Below are positions 44,205 to 54,582 of a DNA stretch of 64,000 nt, one piece after another. The DNA is from an uncultured Psychroserpens sp. Its GTDB lineage: Bacteria > Bacteroidota > Bacteroidia > Flavobacteriales > Flavobacteriaceae. The number at the start of each line of letters is the position of its first letter. Position 1 is the first letter of the stretch. The stretch covers positions 124,001 through 188,000 of the forward strand of contig NZ_CANMVN010000004.1 in NCBI RefSeq assembly GCF_947501425.1, written 5' to 3'. A program made the translations under genes and the position numbers. The notes beneath the pieces are model-generated. The model did no database searches, was not told the DNA's origin, and was given only the letters and a program-made list of their open reading frames with translations.

Positions 44205-45557
44205 TTAAGCTACTGCTTTTCTGTTTTTACCTGTTTTCATCAAGCCGTCATAATGTTTGTTCAACAAATATGAATTGACTTGCTGCATTGTATCTATTGC
44301 AACTCCAACCATGATCAGTAGCGATGTGCCACCAAAGAATAATGCCCAACCACCTTGAACGTCCATTAGTTTCACAATGATTGCTGGGAACACAGCGATC
44401 AATGCTAAAAATATAGAGCCAGGCAATGTAATTTGAGACATTATTTTATCTAAATATTCAGATGTTTCTGTTCCTGGTCTAATACCTGGAATAAAACCAC
44501 CACTTCGTTTTAAATCATCAGCCATCTTGTTCGTAGGAACAGTAATAGCTGTATAGAAATACGTAAAGATGATAATTAACAGAGCGAACACAACGTTATA
44601 CCATAATCCGAATGGATCATTAAATTGTGTTTGCATCCATTGCCCAACTTCACTTGAAGATCCCATAGATTTTCCAATTAAACTCGGCACGAACATAATA
44701 GCTTGTGCAAAGATAATTGGCATAACTCCAGAGGCATTCAACTTCAATGGTAAGAACTGTCTAGATCCAAATACGTTTTTCTCGTATCCTCCAGATGCTG
44801 TTCTTCTAGCATATTGAACTGCAATTTTACGTACAGCCATTACTAACATTACAGAAGCTAATATGATAACAAACCAAACTACAAGTTCGATTAAGATCAT
44901 CATTAATCCTCCGTTTCCACCACCACTTAAACGTGAAGCAGCATTTTGAATGAATGATGCTGGTAAAGTTGCAATAATACCCACCATGATTAATAATGAG
45001 ATACCATTACCAATACCTTTATCTGTTATCTTTTCACCTAACCACATTGCGAATATACATCCAGTTACCAAGATGATCACTGAAGATATATAGAATGTTG
45101 GACCAGTTCCTAATAAGAATGCAGTTGAAGGAATACCGAACGCTGGTTGTAAACTTGCTAAATAACCAGGTGCCTGGAACAAACAAATAATAATAGTTAA
45201 CCAACGTGTGATTTGAGTAATCTTCTTTTGACCACTAGCTCCTTCCTTTTGTAATTTTTGAAGATAAGGAATCGCAATTCCCATCAACTGAACTACAATC
45301 GATGCTGAGATATACGGCATGATACCCAATGCAAATACAGATGCATTAGCAAAGGCTCCACCAGTAAACATATTAAGTAAACCGATAATACCATCTTCTG
45401 CACCAGATTGTAAATTACCTAATTGAGTTGCATCAATACCTGGTAAAACAACCTGAGCACCAAAACGGTAAACTAAAAGAAGACCAAGTGTAAGAATGAT
45501 TCTATCTTTTAACTCTGTTATTTTCCAAACATTCTTTAATGTATCTATAAATTTCAT
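44205..45557 (-). CDS. secY: protein translocase subunit SecY
   Basis: A 450-aa inner-membrane channel for protein export with about ten helices. Recognised by the plug region and first helix (LGLLLVYRFGAQVVLPGI), the TM2a ASVFALGIMPYISASIVVQL segment, the ISLLIMVGI loop and the Arg-containing cytosolic loop RPGTETSEYLDKIMSQITLP near 355-375. It follows rplO by 12 bp. Confidence 0.98.
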   Translation of the reverse strand: MKFIDTLKNVWKITELKDRIILTLGLLLVYRFGAQVVLPGIDATQLGNLQSGAEDGIIGLLNMFTGGAFANASVFALGIMPYISASIVVQLMGIAIPYLQKLQKEGASGQKKITQITRWLTIIICLFQAPGYLASLQPAFGIPSTAFLLGTGPTFYISSVIILVTGCIFAMWLGEKITDKGIGNGISLLIMVGIIATLPASFIQNAASRLSGGGNGGLMMILIELVVWFVIILASVMLVMAVRKIAVQYARRTASGGYEKNVFGSRQFLPLKLNASGVMPIIFAQAIMFVPSLIGKSMGSSSEVGQWMQTQFNDPFGLWYNVVFALLIIIFTYFYTAITVPTNKMADDLKRSGGFIPGIRPGTETSEYLDKIMSQITLPGSIFLALIAVFPAIIVKLMDVQGGWALFFGGTSLLIMVGVAIDTMQQVNSYLLNKHYDGLMKTGKNRKAVA

Positions 45558-45569
45558 ACTAAAGTGTTC

Positions 45570-46022
45570 TTATAAAGTTACAGCTTCTCCACCTGCAGCT
45601 TCAATTGCAGCTTTTGCTGAAGCAGTAAATTTATGAGCAGTTACTGTTAATTTTGATTTTAATTCACCACGACCAAGAATTTTCACTAATTCATTCTTTC
45701 CCGCCAAACCTAGATCAACTAGAGTTTGAAAATCAACTGCATCTTTTATTTTCTTGTTGTCTACTAACTCTTGTAAAGTATCTAAGTTTACACCTTGATA
45801 TTCTACTCGGTTAATATTCTTAAATCCAAATTTAGGAACTCGTCTTTGTAATGGCATTTGACCACCTTCGAAACCTAATTTTTTAGAGTAACCTGAACGA
45901 GATTTTGCTCCTTTGTGTCCACGTGTTGCAGTACCACCTTTTCCAGAACCTTGTCCTCGACCTACTCTTTTTCCTTGATTCTTTACAGAACCTTCTGCTG
46001 GTTTTAAATTACTTAAATTCAT
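45570..46022 (-). CDS. rplO: 50S ribosomal protein L15
   Basis: A 150-aa large-subunit protein. The start ATG at 46020-46022 (MNLSNLKPAEGSVKNQGKR) is preferred over an upstream in-frame start at 46052, because it is where the conserved family sequence begins. The Gly-rich KRVGRGQGSGKGGTATRGHK segment follows. It lies 16 bp after rpmD. Confidence 0.96.
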   Translation of the reverse strand: MNLSNLKPAEGSVKNQGKRVGRGQGSGKGGTATRGHKGAKSRSGYSKKLGFEGGQMPLQRRVPKFGFKNINRVEYQGVNLDTLQELVDNKKIKDAVDFQTLVDLGLAGKNELVKILGRGELKSKLTVTAHKFTASAKAAIEAAGGEAVTL

Positions 46023-46038
46023 TTTTAAGTTTATATTT

Positions 46039-46218
46039 TTAAGCTTCTTCAACAGAAACTAAATGTGAAACTTTATTTACCATTCCAAGAATACTTGGAG
46101 ACGCATCGTGTACTTTGGTTTGACCAATTTTGTTTAACCCAAGAGATTCTAAGATTCTCTTCTGATTTTGAGTACGATTTATTGCGCTTTTTACTTTTGT
46201 TACTTTAATCTTTGCCAT
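46039..46218 (-). CDS. rpmD: 50S ribosomal protein L30
   Basis: A 59-aa protein too short for length-filtered gene calls. The minus strand from the ATG at 46216-46218 reads MAKIKVTKVKSAINRTQNQK, then RILESLGLNKIGQTKVHDA and SPSILGMVNKVSHLVSVEEA, stop TAA at 46039-46041. The short ferredoxin-like fold is clear. Gaps of 11 bp (rpsE) and 16 bp (rplO) show it is part of the spc operon, the normal order. Confidence 0.97.
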   Translation of the reverse strand: MAKIKVTKVKSAINRTQNQKRILESLGLNKIGQTKVHDASPSILGMVNKVSHLVSVEEA

Positions 46219-46229
46219 CGTCCTATTGA

Positions 46230-46754
46230 TTAACCGTTAAACACTTTCTCAAGAGAGATTCCTCTATCCTTTGCAATTGTTCTTGCATCTCTTAATTGTA
46301 ATAAAGCATCAAATGTAGCTTTTACAACGTTATGAGGGTTAGAAGATCCTTGAGATTTTGATAATACATCATGTACACCAACTGCTTCCAAAACTGTTCT
46401 CACAGCTCCACCAGCAATTACACCTGTACCAGGAGCAGCAGGTATGATATTTACTCTTGCTCCACCATATTTACCTTTTTGTTCATGAGGTAAAGTTCCT
46501 TTGATAATAGGTATTCTAACTAAGTTTTTCTTAGCATCTTCAACTGCTTTTGCAATTGCAGTAGCTACATCTTTAGATTTTCCTAAACCGTGACCTACAA
46601 CTCCAGCTTCATCACCAACCACTACGATCGCTGAAAAACCAAAAGCTCTACCACCTTTTGTTACTTTAGTAACTCTTTGAACACCAACTAAACGATCTTT
46701 AAGATCAATTCCACTTGGTTTTACTAATTCTGCGTTTTTATATTTTTGATACAT
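46230..46754 (-). CDS. rpsE: 30S ribosomal protein S5
   Basis: A 174-aa protein of the decoding fidelity region. The double-stranded RNA-binding domain [20 protein letters not shown] and the C-terminal [19 protein letters not shown] and [16 protein letters not shown] motifs are present. Normal length; 6 bp after rplR. Confidence 0.98.
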   Translation of the reverse strand: MYQKYKNAELVKPSGIDLKDRLVGVQRVTKVTKGGRAFGFSAIVVVGDEAGVVGHGLGKSKDVATAIAKAVEDAKKNLVRIPIIKGTLPHEQKGKYGGARVNIIPAAPGTGVIAGGAVRTVLEAVGVHDVLSKSQGSSNPHNVVKATFDALLQLRDARTIAKDRGISLEKVFNG

Positions 46755-46760
46755 AGTGTC

Positions 46761-47117
46761 TTAGAATTTAAGTCCGCCTTCTCTTGCGCCTTCTGCTAAT
46801 GATTTAACTCTTCCGTGATATTGGTATCCACCTCTATCAAAAGAGATTGTATTGATACCAGCTTTAGTTGCTTTTTCAGCAACAGCTTTACCAACTAGGG
46901 CAGCTATTTCTGTCTTAGTTCCTTTTGCAGAAGCTATATCTTTATCTCTTGAAGATGCTGCAGCTAATGTTTTACCAGTTACATCATCTACTACTTGAGC
47001 ATAGATTTCTTTATTACTTCTGTAAACAGCTAAACGAGGTCTTGCTTCTGTTCCAGAAACAACCTTACGTATTCTGCTTTTTATTCTTAGTCTTCTTTCG
47101 TTCTTTGTTAATGCCAT
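46761..47117 (-). CDS. rplR: 50S ribosomal protein L18
   Basis: A 118-aa 5S rRNA-binding protein. Recognised by [40 protein letters not shown] and the end [20 protein letters not shown]. 10 bp after rplF. Confidence 0.98.
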   Translation of the reverse strand: MALTKNERRLRIKSRIRKVVSGTEARPRLAVYRSNKEIYAQVVDDVTGKTLAAASSRDKDIASAKGTKTEIAALVGKAVAEKATKAGINTISFDRGGYQYHGRVKSLAEGAREGGLKF

Positions 47118-47127
47118 AACTAATTTT

Positions 47128-47670
47128 TTAAGCTGATTTACCTGCTTTTCTTCTTAATTCTTCACCAACAAACTTGATACCTTTTCCTTTGTAAGGTTCT
47201 GGCTTTCTAAATCCGCGAATCTTCGCAGCAACTTGTCCAACTAATTGTTTATCGTGAGATGTTAATTTAACTATTGGGTTTTTACCTTTTTCTGAAATGG
47301 TCTCAATTTTCACTTCTGGTGCAATATCCATTACAATGTTATGAGAAAAACCTAAAGCCAAATCTAATTTCTGACCTTGGTTATTTGCTCTGTAACCTAC
47401 ACCTACAAGTTCTAATTCTTTAGTCCATCCTTTTGATACACCTTCAATCATATTGTGCATCAAAGATCTGTATAAACCGTGTTTTGCTTTCGATTCTTTG
47501 TTATCTGCTGATCGTCTTACGAGGATGTTTCCATCTTCTACTTTGATTTCAACAGTATCAAATTTTTGTGTTAGTTCTCCTAATTTACCTTTTACAGTAA
47601 CAACGTTATCTTTAACGTCAACTGTAACGCCTTCTGGAATGGCTACTGGATTATTTCCTATTCTTGACAT
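47128..47670 (-). CDS. rplF: 50S ribosomal protein L6
   Basis: A 180-aa protein near the factor-binding stalk. The start [20 protein letters not shown] and the C-terminal repeat with [20 protein letters not shown] are typical. 17 bp after rpsH. Confidence 0.98.
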   Translation of the reverse strand: MSRIGNNPVAIPEGVTVDVKDNVVTVKGKLGELTQKFDTVEIKVEDGNILVRRSADNKESKAKHGLYRSLMHNMIEGVSKGWTKELELVGVGYRANNQGQKLDLALGFSHNIVMDIAPEVKIETISEKGKNPIVKLTSHDKQLVGQVAAKIRGFRKPEPYKGKGIKFVGEELRRKAGKSA

Positions 47671-47687
47671 GTTCTTTCTGCTTTAAA

Positions 47688-48086
47688 TTAGTAAACGTAA
47701 CACAATAATTCACCACCTACATTTTCTCTTTGCGCTTGCTTACCTGTAATTACACCATGTGATGTAGAAACAATAGCAATACCTAATCCGTTAAGAATTC
47801 TTGGCATTTCATTAGCGCCAGCATACTTACGTAAACCTGGTGTACTGATTCGTTGTATTTTTTTGATTACCGATTCTTTAGTGTCTTTATTGTACTTCAA
47901 AGCAATCTTAATTGTTCCTTGTACAGTAGAATCGTCGAATTTATAACTTAAAATATATCCTTGATCGAATAAAATTTTAGTTATCTCCTTTTTTAAATTT
48001 GAAGCAGGAATCTCTACCACTCTGTGGTTTGCCTTCACTGCATTTCTGATTCTTGTTAAGTAATCAGCAATTGGATCTGTATTCAT
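47688..48086 (-). CDS. rpsH: 30S ribosomal protein S8
   Basis: A 132-aa 16S rRNA-binding protein. Start MNTDPIADYLTRIRNAVKAN and the signature ISTSHGVITGKQAQRENVGG-like end (VSTSHGVITGKQA, GGELLCYVY) are clear. It is separated from rpsN by 86 bp, a larger than usual spacer; in E. coli S8 represses the spc operon by binding near rplE, so control at this spacer is possible but unproven. Confidence 0.98.
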   Translation of the reverse strand: MNTDPIADYLTRIRNAVKANHRVVEIPASNLKKEITKILFDQGYILSYKFDDSTVQGTIKIALKYNKDTKESVIKKIQRISTPGLRKYAGANEMPRILNGLGIAIVSTSHGVITGKQAQRENVGGELLCYVY

Positions 48087-48172
48087 TTATATTAATTTGC
48101 GGTAACGGTTTTCGATAACTCTCGAACCTGAGACCAATTTATAATTCTTGTTTTTCGCTCTGCGATGGTAAT

Positions 48173-48442
48173 CTACCAAGATGCTTTCTTAACACCTGGA
48201 ATCAAACCTTGGTTTGCCATTTCACGGAATGTTACACGTGAAATACCGAAAGTTCTCATGTATCCCTTAGGTCTTCCTGTTAGTTTACATCTGTTGTGCA
48301 TTCTAATAGGAGAAGCATTTTTTGGTAACTTTTGTAGTGCTTCGTAGTCTCCAGCTTCTTTTAAAGCTTTACGTTTCTCAGCATATTTAGCTACTGTCTT
48401 TGCTCTTTTTACCTCACGGGCTTTCATTGATTCTTTAGCCAT
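48173..48442 (-). CDS. rpsN: 30S ribosomal protein S14 (long, zinc-free form)
   Basis: An 89-aa head protein of the small subunit. The C-terminal part [20 protein letters not shown] and [20 protein letters not shown] is diagnostic. The family's short form has a CxxC-CxxC zinc ribbon; here only one Cys is present and the protein is the long C-minus type, which works without zinc. 3 bp after rplE. Confidence 0.97.
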   Translation of the reverse strand: MAKESMKAREVKRAKTVAKYAEKRKALKEAGDYEALQKLPKNASPIRMHNRCKLTGRPKGYMRTFGISRVTFREMANQGLIPGVKKASW

Positions 48443-48445
48443 ATC

Positions 48446-48997
48446 TTAGTTCTTTTGAAATGGTAATCCCATTTCAGTTAATAACGATTTTGCTTCTTTA
48501 TCTGTTTCAGCAGATGTTACAAAAGTAATATCCATACCAGAGATTTTATTGATCTTATCAATGTTAATTTCTGGAAAGATGATTTGTTCAACAACACCTA
48601 AGTTATAGTTTCCTCTACCATCAAAACCTGTTGCTTTGATACCATTGAAATCTCTAACTCGTGGTAAAGCTGAAGTTACTAAACGATCTAAAAACTCATA
48701 CATGTGCTCTCCTCTCAATGTTACTCTAGCACCAATTGGCATACCTTTACGTAATTTAAAAGATGCAACATCCTTTTTAGATAGTGTAGCCACAGCTTTT
48801 TGACCTGATATCATTGTTAATTCATCAATTGCGTGATCAATTAATTTTTTATCGGCAACAGCAGCTCCAACACCTTTAGATATAACAATCTTTTTAAGTT
48901 TAGGAACTTGCATTACGTTTTTATATCCGAATTCTTCTGTAAGAGCAGAAACTACTTTGTCCTTGTACTCTTGTTTTAATCTTGGAATATAAGCCAT
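48446..48997 (-). CDS. rplE: 50S ribosomal protein L5
   Basis: A 183-aa 5S rRNA-binding protein. Recognised by [40 protein letters not shown] and the C-terminal [20 protein letters not shown]. It follows rplX by 2 bp. Confidence 0.98.
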   Translation of the reverse strand: MAYIPRLKQEYKDKVVSALTEEFGYKNVMQVPKLKKIVISKGVGAAVADKKLIDHAIDELTMISGQKAVATLSKKDVASFKLRKGMPIGARVTLRGEHMYEFLDRLVTSALPRVRDFNGIKATGFDGRGNYNLGVVEQIIFPEINIDKINKISGMDITFVTSAETDKEAKSLLTEMGLPFQKN

Positions 48998-48999
48998 AA

Positions 49000-49311
49000 C
49001 TATATTACTTCATTTGATTTTGTTGAAAATCTTACTTTCTTATCACCTTCCATTTTATAACCAACTCGTGTTGTTTCACCTTTCGATGTTAACAATGATA
49101 AGTTGGACATATGAATTGGTGCTTCTTTTTCTACAATTCCACCTTGAGGGTTTTGTGCACTTGGTTTAGTATGTTTCTTAACCATGTTCACACCTTCTAT
49201 GATGGCTTTGTTCTTATCCTTTAATACTTTAAGTACATTCCCTTCAGTACCTTTATGGTCTCCAGCAATAACTCTAACAGTATCTCCTGATTTAATTTTA
49301 AACTTTGTCAT
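49000..49311 (-). CDS. rplX: 50S ribosomal protein L24
   Basis: A 103-aa assembly-initiating large-subunit protein with a KOW motif ([20 protein letters not shown]). The ATG at 49309-49311 ([10 protein letters not shown]) is chosen by family homology. An alternative in-frame ATG four codons earlier (49321-49323) overlaps the rplN stop as TAATG and would add MTNK; translational coupling could favour it. Two bases before rplE. Confidence 0.95.
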   Translation of the reverse strand: MTKFKIKSGDTVRVIAGDHKGTEGNVLKVLKDKNKAIIEGVNMVKKHTKPSAQNPQGGIVEKEAPIHMSNLSLLTSKGETTRVGYKMEGDKKVRFSTKSNEVI

Positions 49312-49322
49312 TTTATTAGTCA

Positions 49323-49691
49323 TTAAAGCACTTCTGGTGCTAATGAAACAATTTTCATGAATTGTCTATCACGAAGTTCTCTAGCTACAGGTCCAAATAC
49401 ACGTGTTCCTCTCATTTCTCCTGTTGGATTTAAAAGTACACATGCGTTATCATCAAATCTGATGTAAGATCCATCTGGACGTCTAACTTCTTTTTTAGTA
49501 CGAACAACTACTGCTGTTGATACTGCTCCTTTTTTAATGTTTCCATTAGGAGTAGCATCTTTAACTGAGACAACAATTTTATCTCCAATAGACGCGTATC
49601 TTCTTTTTGTACCACCTAAAACACGGATAGTTAATACTTCCTTTGCTCCAGTGTTATCAGCTACTTTTAATCTTGATTCTTGTTGTACCAT
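49323..49691 (-). CDS. rplN: 50S ribosomal protein L14
   Basis: A 122-aa protein at the subunit interface and the docking point of RsfS (encoded at 12983). Typical start [20 protein letters not shown] and end [20 protein letters not shown]. It follows rpsQ by 2 bp. Confidence 0.98.
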   Translation of the reverse strand: MVQQESRLKVADNTGAKEVLTIRVLGGTKRRYASIGDKIVVSVKDATPNGNIKKGAVSTAVVVRTKKEVRRPDGSYIRFDDNACVLLNPTGEMRGTRVFGPVARELRDRQFMKIVSLAPEVL

Positions 49692-49693
49692 AA

Positions 49694-49951
49694 TTACTTC
49701 GCTCTTTCAATTATTTCTACTAATCTCCAACATTTAGATTTACTTAAAGGTCTTGTTTCCATGATCTTTACAGTATCACCAATGTTACAGTCGTTTGTTT
49801 CGTCGTGAGCAACATATTTCTTTGTTTTCAAAACGAACTTTCCGTACATAGGATGTTTTACTTTTTTAACTTCAGCAACCACGATTGATTTCTGCATTTT
49901 GTTACTAGTAACAACTCCTATACGCTCTTTTCTTAAATTTCTTTTTTCCAT
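49694..49951 (-). CDS. rpsQ: 30S ribosomal protein S17
   Basis: An 85-aa 16S rRNA-binding OB-fold protein. Recognised by [40 protein letters not shown] and [20 protein letters not shown]. 18 bp after rpmC. Confidence 0.98.
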   Translation of the reverse strand: MEKRNLRKERIGVVTSNKMQKSIVVAEVKKVKHPMYGKFVLKTKKYVAHDETNDCNIGDTVKIMETRPLSKSKCWRLVEIIERAK

Positions 49952-49969
49952 CTTTCAGCCAGAATACAA

Positions 49970-50161
49970 TTATTGTATTTCTCTTTTAGTTAATTCTGTT
50001 GCAATTCTTGCTACTGAACGTCTAACGTTACGTAACTGAATTGGATTATCTAATGGAGAGATTGCGTGAGCCATTTTAAGCTCAGCATAACTCTGTTTAG
50101 TTTCACTAAGTTTCTCTTGTAACTCAGCTACTGATAATTCTTTAATTTCTGATTGTTTCAT
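49970..50161 (-). CDS. rpmC: 50S ribosomal protein L29
   Basis: A 63-aa two-helix protein by the exit tunnel. Sequence MKQSEIKELSVAELQEKLSE and SPLDNPIQLRNVRRSVARIA is typical. A further ATG one codon upstream (50164) exists; the second Met is the usual family start. 13 bp after rplP. Confidence 0.96.
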   Translation of the reverse strand: MKQSEIKELSVAELQEKLSETKQSYAELKMAHAISPLDNPIQLRNVRRSVARIATELTKREIQ

Positions 50162-50174
50162 CATATCAAATAAA

Positions 50175-50594
50175 TTATGCTTCGTAATCTCTAGCGATTA
50201 AAAACTTAGTTTTAACTGGTAATTTTTGCGCAGCTAAACGTAAGGCTTCTTTAGCAACCTCAATTGGCACTCCACCAACTTCGAAGATAATTCTTCCTGG
50301 TTTTACTACAGCTACCCAGTATTCTACAGCACCTTTACCTTTACCCATACGTACCTCAAGAGGTTTCTTGGTAATAGGTTTGTCTGGAAAAACTTTAATC
50401 CATAATTGTCCTTCTCTCTTCATGTAACGAGTTGCAGCAATACGTGCAGCTTCGATTTGACGAGAGGTTAAGAAATTAGCATCTAAAGATTTTATACCAA
50501 ACATACCATTAGAAAGTGTGTATCCTCTTCCGGTATTTCCTTTCATACGTCCTTTTTGGACTTTACGAAATTTTGTTCTTTTCGGTTGTAACAT
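50175..50594 (-). CDS. rplP: 50S ribosomal protein L16
   Basis: A 139-aa protein of the tRNA-binding face, near the A site. Start [20 protein letters not shown] and the [20 protein letters not shown] and [20 protein letters not shown] segments are diagnostic. 18 bp after rpsC. Confidence 0.98.
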   Translation of the reverse strand: MLQPKRTKFRKVQKGRMKGNTGRGYTLSNGMFGIKSLDANFLTSRQIEAARIAATRYMKREGQLWIKVFPDKPITKKPLEVRMGKGKGAVEYWVAVVKPGRIIFEVGGVPIEVAKEALRLAAQKLPVKTKFLIARDYEA

Positions 50595-50612
50595 TTTATT
50601 GTTCTTTAAAAA

Positions 50613-51332
50613 TTACTTTCTACGACGAGATTTGTTGTTCCCACCGCGTCCTCCAGACTTGCCACCTTGTTTCTTAGACAAGCCAACTAATGGAGAAAGT
50701 TCTCTTTTTCCGTATACTTCACCTTTCATGATCCATACTTTCACACCTAATCTACCATAAGTAGTATGTGCTTCAACTAAAGCATAGTCAATATCAGCTC
50801 TAAAAGTAGACAATGGAATTCGTCCTTCTTTGTAGTGTTCTGAACGTGCCATTTCTGCACCATTTAAACGACCACTAATCTGGATTTTAATTCCTTCTGC
50901 ATTCATACGCATAGCAGCAGCAATAGCCATTTTGATTGCACGTCTGTAAGAAATACGATTTTCTATTTGACGAGCAATACTTGATCCTACTAAAAACGCA
51001 TCAAGTTCAGGTCTCTTAATTTCAAAGATGTTTAACTGAACTTCTTTTCCAGTAATTTTCTTAAGCTCTTCTTTTAACTTGTCTACCTCTTGACCACCTT
51101 TACCGATAATAATACCAGGTCTAGCAGTAGTGATAGTAACGGTTACAAGTTTAAGCGTACGCTCAATAATAACTCTAGATACACTAGCTTTAGATAAACG
51201 AGCATGGATATACTTTCTGATTTTATCGTCTTCAGCAAGTTTATCTCCATAATCATTTCCACCATACCAGTTAGATTCCCATCCTCTGATAATTCCTAAA
51301 CGATTTCCGATTGGATTTGTCTTTTGTCCCAT
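50613..51332 (-). CDS. rpsC: 30S ribosomal protein S3
   Basis: A 239-aa head protein at the mRNA entry tunnel with a KH domain ([20 protein letters not shown]). Conserved start [20 protein letters not shown] and the Lys/Arg/Gly-rich tail ([17 protein letters not shown]) are normal. 8 bp after rplV. Confidence 0.98.
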   Translation of the reverse strand: MGQKTNPIGNRLGIIRGWESNWYGGNDYGDKLAEDDKIRKYIHARLSKASVSRVIIERTLKLVTVTITTARPGIIIGKGGQEVDKLKEELKKITGKEVQLNIFEIKRPELDAFLVGSSIARQIENRISYRRAIKMAIAAAMRMNAEGIKIQISGRLNGAEMARSEHYKEGRIPLSTFRADIDYALVEAHTTYGRLGVKVWIMKGEVYGKRELSPLVGLSKKQGGKSGGRGGNNKSRRRK

Positions 51333-51340
51333 ATCTCTAT

Positions 51341-51748
51341 TTAAGCTTGTGTGTTATTTTTAGCTCCAATCACAACTGTTACGTGATTAGATCTTTTTCT
51401 AATTCTGTGTGCACGACCTTGAGGTGCTGGACGTAATCTTTTTAACATAGATCCACCATCAACTCTAATCTCTTGAACAAATAAATCTGCATCTTCGATG
51501 TCTGCATCTTCATTTTTAGCTTGCCAGTTAGCAATTGCCGACAGTAATAATTTCTCTAATCGACGAGAGGCTTCCTTTTGACTAAATCTTAAGATTTGTA
51601 ATGCTTTCTCAGCTTCTTTACCTCTTACCAAGTCTGCGACTAAACGCATTTTTCTTGGTGAGGTTGGGCAGTTATTCAACTTTGCAAATGCAACATTTTT
51701 TCTGCCTTCCTTAATAGCGTCTGCCATTTGTTTTTTACGACTTCCCAT
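51341..51748 (-). CDS. rplV: 50S ribosomal protein L22
   Basis: A 135-aa tunnel-lining protein. Start [20 protein letters not shown] followed by [20 protein letters not shown]. The loop region [20 protein letters not shown] reaches into the exit tunnel, where mutations in other species affect macrolide binding; no deletion seen. 6 bp after rpsS. Confidence 0.98.
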   Translation of the reverse strand: MGSRKKQMADAIKEGRKNVAFAKLNNCPTSPRKMRLVADLVRGKEAEKALQILRFSQKEASRRLEKLLLSAIANWQAKNEDADIEDADLFVQEIRVDGGSMLKRLRPAPQGRAHRIRKRSNHVTVVIGAKNNTQA

Positions 51749-51754
51749 AGCTTA

Positions 51755-52033
51755 CTATTTTTTTCCTTTATTTTTTGCACCCGCGTGACCTCTAAAAGAT
51801 CGTGTTGGTGAAAATTCTCCTAACTTGTGACCTACCATGTTCTCAGTAACATATACTGGAACAAACTGACGACCATTGTGAACTGCAATTGTTTGTCCAA
51901 CAAAATCTGGAGAAATCATTGAGGCTCTTGACCATGTTTTGATTACTGTTTTTTTGTTAGCGGCTACATTTGCTTCTACTTTTCTAGCCAATTTATAGTG
52001 GATGTAAGGTCCTTTTTTTAATGAACGTGCCAT
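51755..52033 (-). CDS. rpsS: 30S ribosomal protein S19
   Basis: A 92-aa head protein. Start [20 protein letters not shown] and the signature [20 protein letters not shown] with RSFRGHAG are typical. 10 bp after rplB. Confidence 0.98.
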   Translation of the reverse strand: MARSLKKGPYIHYKLARKVEANVAANKKTVIKTWSRASMISPDFVGQTIAVHNGRQFVPVYVTENMVGHKLGEFSPTRSFRGHAGAKNKGKK

Positions 52034-52043
52034 ATTATCTCAA

Positions 52044-52871
52044 TTATTTCTTTCTACGTTCTACAATATACTTATTACTCGCTTTCGTCTTAGAACGTGT
52101 TCTGTAACCTTTAGCTGGAATACCATTTCTTGATCTAGGGTGTCCTCCTGAAGATTTACCTTCACCACCTCCCATTGGGTGATCAACTGGGTTCATTACT
52201 ACTGGTCTTACTCTTGGTCTTCTACCTAACCATCTTGAACGTCCTGCTTTACCAGATACTGTTAATTGATGATCAGAGTTAGAAATAACTCCAATAGTTG
52301 CCATACATTCTGAAAGTATCATTCTTGTCTCACCTGAAGGTAATTTCACTGTTGCGAATTTACCATCTCTTGCCATTAACTGAGCAAATGCTCCAGCACT
52401 TCTTGCCATTACTGCTCCTTGTCCAGGACGTAATTCGATACAAGAAATAATTGTACCTAATGGGATTTGACTTAATGGCATAGCGTTTCCTATTTCAGGA
52501 GCTATACCTTCTCTTCCAGAGACTACATTTTGCCCAACTTGTAAACCATTTTGAGCAATGATGTAACGCTTTTCACCATCTTGATAATTCAATAATGCGA
52601 TAAACGCTGTTCTGTTTGGATCATACTCGATAGACTTAACTTCACCAGGAATACCAGTTTTGTTACGCTTGAAATCGATAATACGATACTTTCTCTTATG
52701 ACCTCCACCAATTTGGCGTATCGTCATTTTTCCTTGACTGTTTCTACCACCAGATCGTTTTTTCGGAACGAGTAAACTCTTCTCCGGCTTATCAGTAGTG
52801 ATGGCGTCAAATCCATTTACTACTCTAAAACGCTGAGCTGATGTGATTGGTTTTAATTTTCTTACTGACAT
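52044..52871 (-). CDS. rplB: 50S ribosomal protein L2
   Basis: A 275-aa protein near the peptidyl-transferase centre. Conserved segments: [20 protein letters not shown], the [20 protein letters not shown] motif, and the C-terminal [20 protein letters not shown] that carries the conserved His. 10 bp after rplW. Confidence 0.98.
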   Translation of the reverse strand: MSVRKLKPITSAQRFRVVNGFDAITTDKPEKSLLVPKKRSGGRNSQGKMTIRQIGGGHKRKYRIIDFKRNKTGIPGEVKSIEYDPNRTAFIALLNYQDGEKRYIIAQNGLQVGQNVVSGREGIAPEIGNAMPLSQIPLGTIISCIELRPGQGAVMARSAGAFAQLMARDGKFATVKLPSGETRMILSECMATIGVISNSDHQLTVSGKAGRSRWLGRRPRVRPVVMNPVDHPMGGGEGKSSGGHPRSRNGIPAKGYRTRSKTKASNKYIVERRKK

Positions 52872-52881
52872 TGTTGTCTAA

Positions 52882-53172
52882 TTACATGTTAGTGTATAAA
52901 TCAATTACTTCACCTTCCGCCAGTTGTACAATTGCCTTTTTAACAGCATTTGTTTTACCATGTTGAATACCAGTTTTTGTGTAACGGGTACTACGATCTG
53001 GACGGACATTTATAGTACGAACTTTTTCAACAGAGACACCATAAGCAGCTTCAACCGCTTTTTTGATTTCTACCTTGTTCGCCTTAGTGTTCACTTGAAA
53101 CGTAAAGCAGTTATTCAACTCACTATTGGTTGTCGCTTTTTCAGTGATGATAGGTTTAATTAAGATACTCAT
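52882..53172 (-). CDS. rplW: 50S ribosomal protein L23
   Basis: A 96-aa exit-tunnel protein where trigger factor and SRP dock. Start MSILIKPIITEKATTNSELN and KVEIKKAVEAAYGVSVEKVR with the TINVRPDRSTRYTKTG loop are typical. 7 bp after rplD. Confidence 0.97.
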   Translation of the reverse strand: MSILIKPIITEKATTNSELNNCFTFQVNTKANKVEIKKAVEAAYGVSVEKVRTINVRPDRSTRYTKTGIQHGKTNAVKKAIVQLAEGEVIDLYTNM

Positions 53173-53179
53173 TGTCTTC

Positions 53180-53809
53180 TTATTTACTTAAATTCGATTC
53201 AATTCCTTCTAAAGAACTCTCTAAAAGAACTAATTTATTTGCATTTAAAATTTTATAAGTACTTAATTCTGAGTTAATTACAACTTCAGAGCCTTTAAAA
53301 TTTCGTGATGACAAATATACATTATTATTTGACGCACCCAACACAAACAAAGATTTTTTGTCTTGTATATCAAGTGCTTTCAATACAGCTGTAAAGTTTT
53401 TCGTCTTTGGCGCATCAAAATTGAAGTCTTCCAAAACAACGATATCTTTATCATTTGCTTTCATTGTTAACGCTGATTTACGTGCTAAACGCTTCAGGTT
53501 TTTATTCAGTTTAAAACTGTAATTTCTTGGTCTTGGTCCGAACATACGTCCACCACCTTTAAATACACCAGACTTGATAGAACCTGCACGTGCTGTACCT
53601 GTTCCTTTTTGTTTCTTGATCTTACGTGTACTTCCTGCAATCTCTGCTCTTTCTTTGGCCTTATGCGTTCCCTGACGTTGGTTTGCAAGATATTGCTTAA
53701 CGTCTAAGTAAACAGCATGGTTATTAGGCTCAATAGCAAACACATCTTTTGAAAGGTCTACCTTTCGTCCTGTGTCTTTTCCGTTTATATCTAAAACTGC
53801 TACTTTCAT
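53180..53809 (-). CDS. rplD: 50S ribosomal protein L4
   Basis: A 209-aa tunnel protein. The ATG at 53807-53809 ([20 protein letters not shown]) is chosen over an upstream in-frame start, because the family begins here and the ATG overlaps the rplC stop as TAATG. The long tunnel loop with [20 protein letters not shown] and [18 protein letters not shown] is visible. L4 controls the S10 operon in E. coli. Spacing of 1 base with rplC implies translational coupling. Confidence 0.96.
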   Translation of the reverse strand: MKVAVLDINGKDTGRKVDLSKDVFAIEPNNHAVYLDVKQYLANQRQGTHKAKERAEIAGSTRKIKKQKGTGTARAGSIKSGVFKGGGRMFGPRPRNYSFKLNKNLKRLARKSALTMKANDKDIVVLEDFNFDAPKTKNFTAVLKALDIQDKKSLFVLGASNNNVYLSSRNFKGSEVVINSELSTYKILNANKLVLLESSLEGIESNLSK

Positions 53810-54426
53810 TACTTCTGAATAATTACATAAGAGTTTTTGTGTCCTGGAACACATCCTTTAACTACAAGTAAGTTCTTTTCAGGAACAACTTTGTATACTC
53901 TTAAATTTTCAACATTCACTCTTTCGCCACCCATTCTTCCGGCCATTTTCATTCCTTTGAATACTCTCGCAGGATATGAAGCTGCACCAATAGAACCTGG
54001 AGCTCTTAAACGGTTGTGTTGACCATGCGTTGCTTGACCAACTCCACCAAATCCATGACGTTTTACAACACCTTGGAATCCTTTTCCTTTAGAAGTTCCA
54101 GCAATATCAACATACTCACCTTCTATAAAGTGCTCTACTGTTATTGCATCTCCTAATTTGTAATCTCCTTCAAATCCTTGAAATTCCGCGACTTTTGCTT
54201 TAACAGAAGTACCAGCTTTCTTGGCGTGACCAATTTCAGCTTTTGTAGCACTTTTCTCTGTCTTGTCATCGAAACCAAGTTGAAGGGCATTGTACCCGTC
54301 TACCTCTTCGGTTCTGACTTGGGTAACGATACATGGTCCAGCTTCGATTACTGTACAAGGAATGTTCTTCCCGTTTTCATCGAAAATGCTGGTCATACCG
54401 ATTTTTTTTCCAATTAACCCAGACAT
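53809..54426 (-). CDS. rplC: 50S ribosomal protein L3
   Basis: A 205-aa protein near the peptidyl-transferase centre. Start [20 protein letters not shown] and the signature [20 protein letters not shown] are diagnostic. The gap to rpsJ (156 bp) is large, with a hairpin (54461-54494) and a REP-like arm; its stop overlaps the rplD start. Confidence 0.98.
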   Translation of the reverse strand: MSGLIGKKIGMTSIFDENGKNIPCTVIEAGPCIVTQVRTEEVDGYNALQLGFDDKTEKSATKAEIGHAKKAGTSVKAKVAEFQGFEGDYKLGDAITVEHFIEGEYVDIAGTSKGKGFQGVVKRHGFGGVGQATHGQHNRLRAPGSIGAASYPARVFKGMKMAGRMGGERVNVENLRVYKVVPEKNLLVVKGCVPGHKNSYVIIQK

Positions 54427-54460
54427 AATTATTAATTTATTTATTATTACTATTTATTAA

Positions 54461-54494
54461 AATTCAAGGCCGAAAATACATTCGACCTTGAATT
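54461..54494 (-). promoter_or_regulatory. hairpin in the rpsJ-rplC spacer
   Basis: AATTCAAGG (54461-54469) and CCTTGAATT (54486-54494) pair, enclosing CGAA (54471-54474) and TTCG (54481-54484). It lies about 35 nt before the rplC start. It may be an RNA processing site, an S10-operon control element, or part of the inserted repeat DNA next to it. Confidence 0.4.
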
Positions 54495-54550
54495 GTATTT
54501 TTACCGTTTTTCCCGCGACCGCATCGGTGGGACATTTCATTGATGAGACC

Positions 54551-54573
54551 CTTCGACTGCGCTCAGGGTGACA
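54551..54573. repeat. REP-like half element 4 inside the S10 operon
   Basis: CTTCGACTGCGCTCAGGGTG (54551-54570) then ACA is one arm of the REP-like family, 10 bp from the rpsJ stop. An opposite arm is not complete. Placing a REP in the middle of an essential ribosomal operon is unusual. Confidence 0.7.
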
Positions 54574-54582
54574 TCTAGATCA

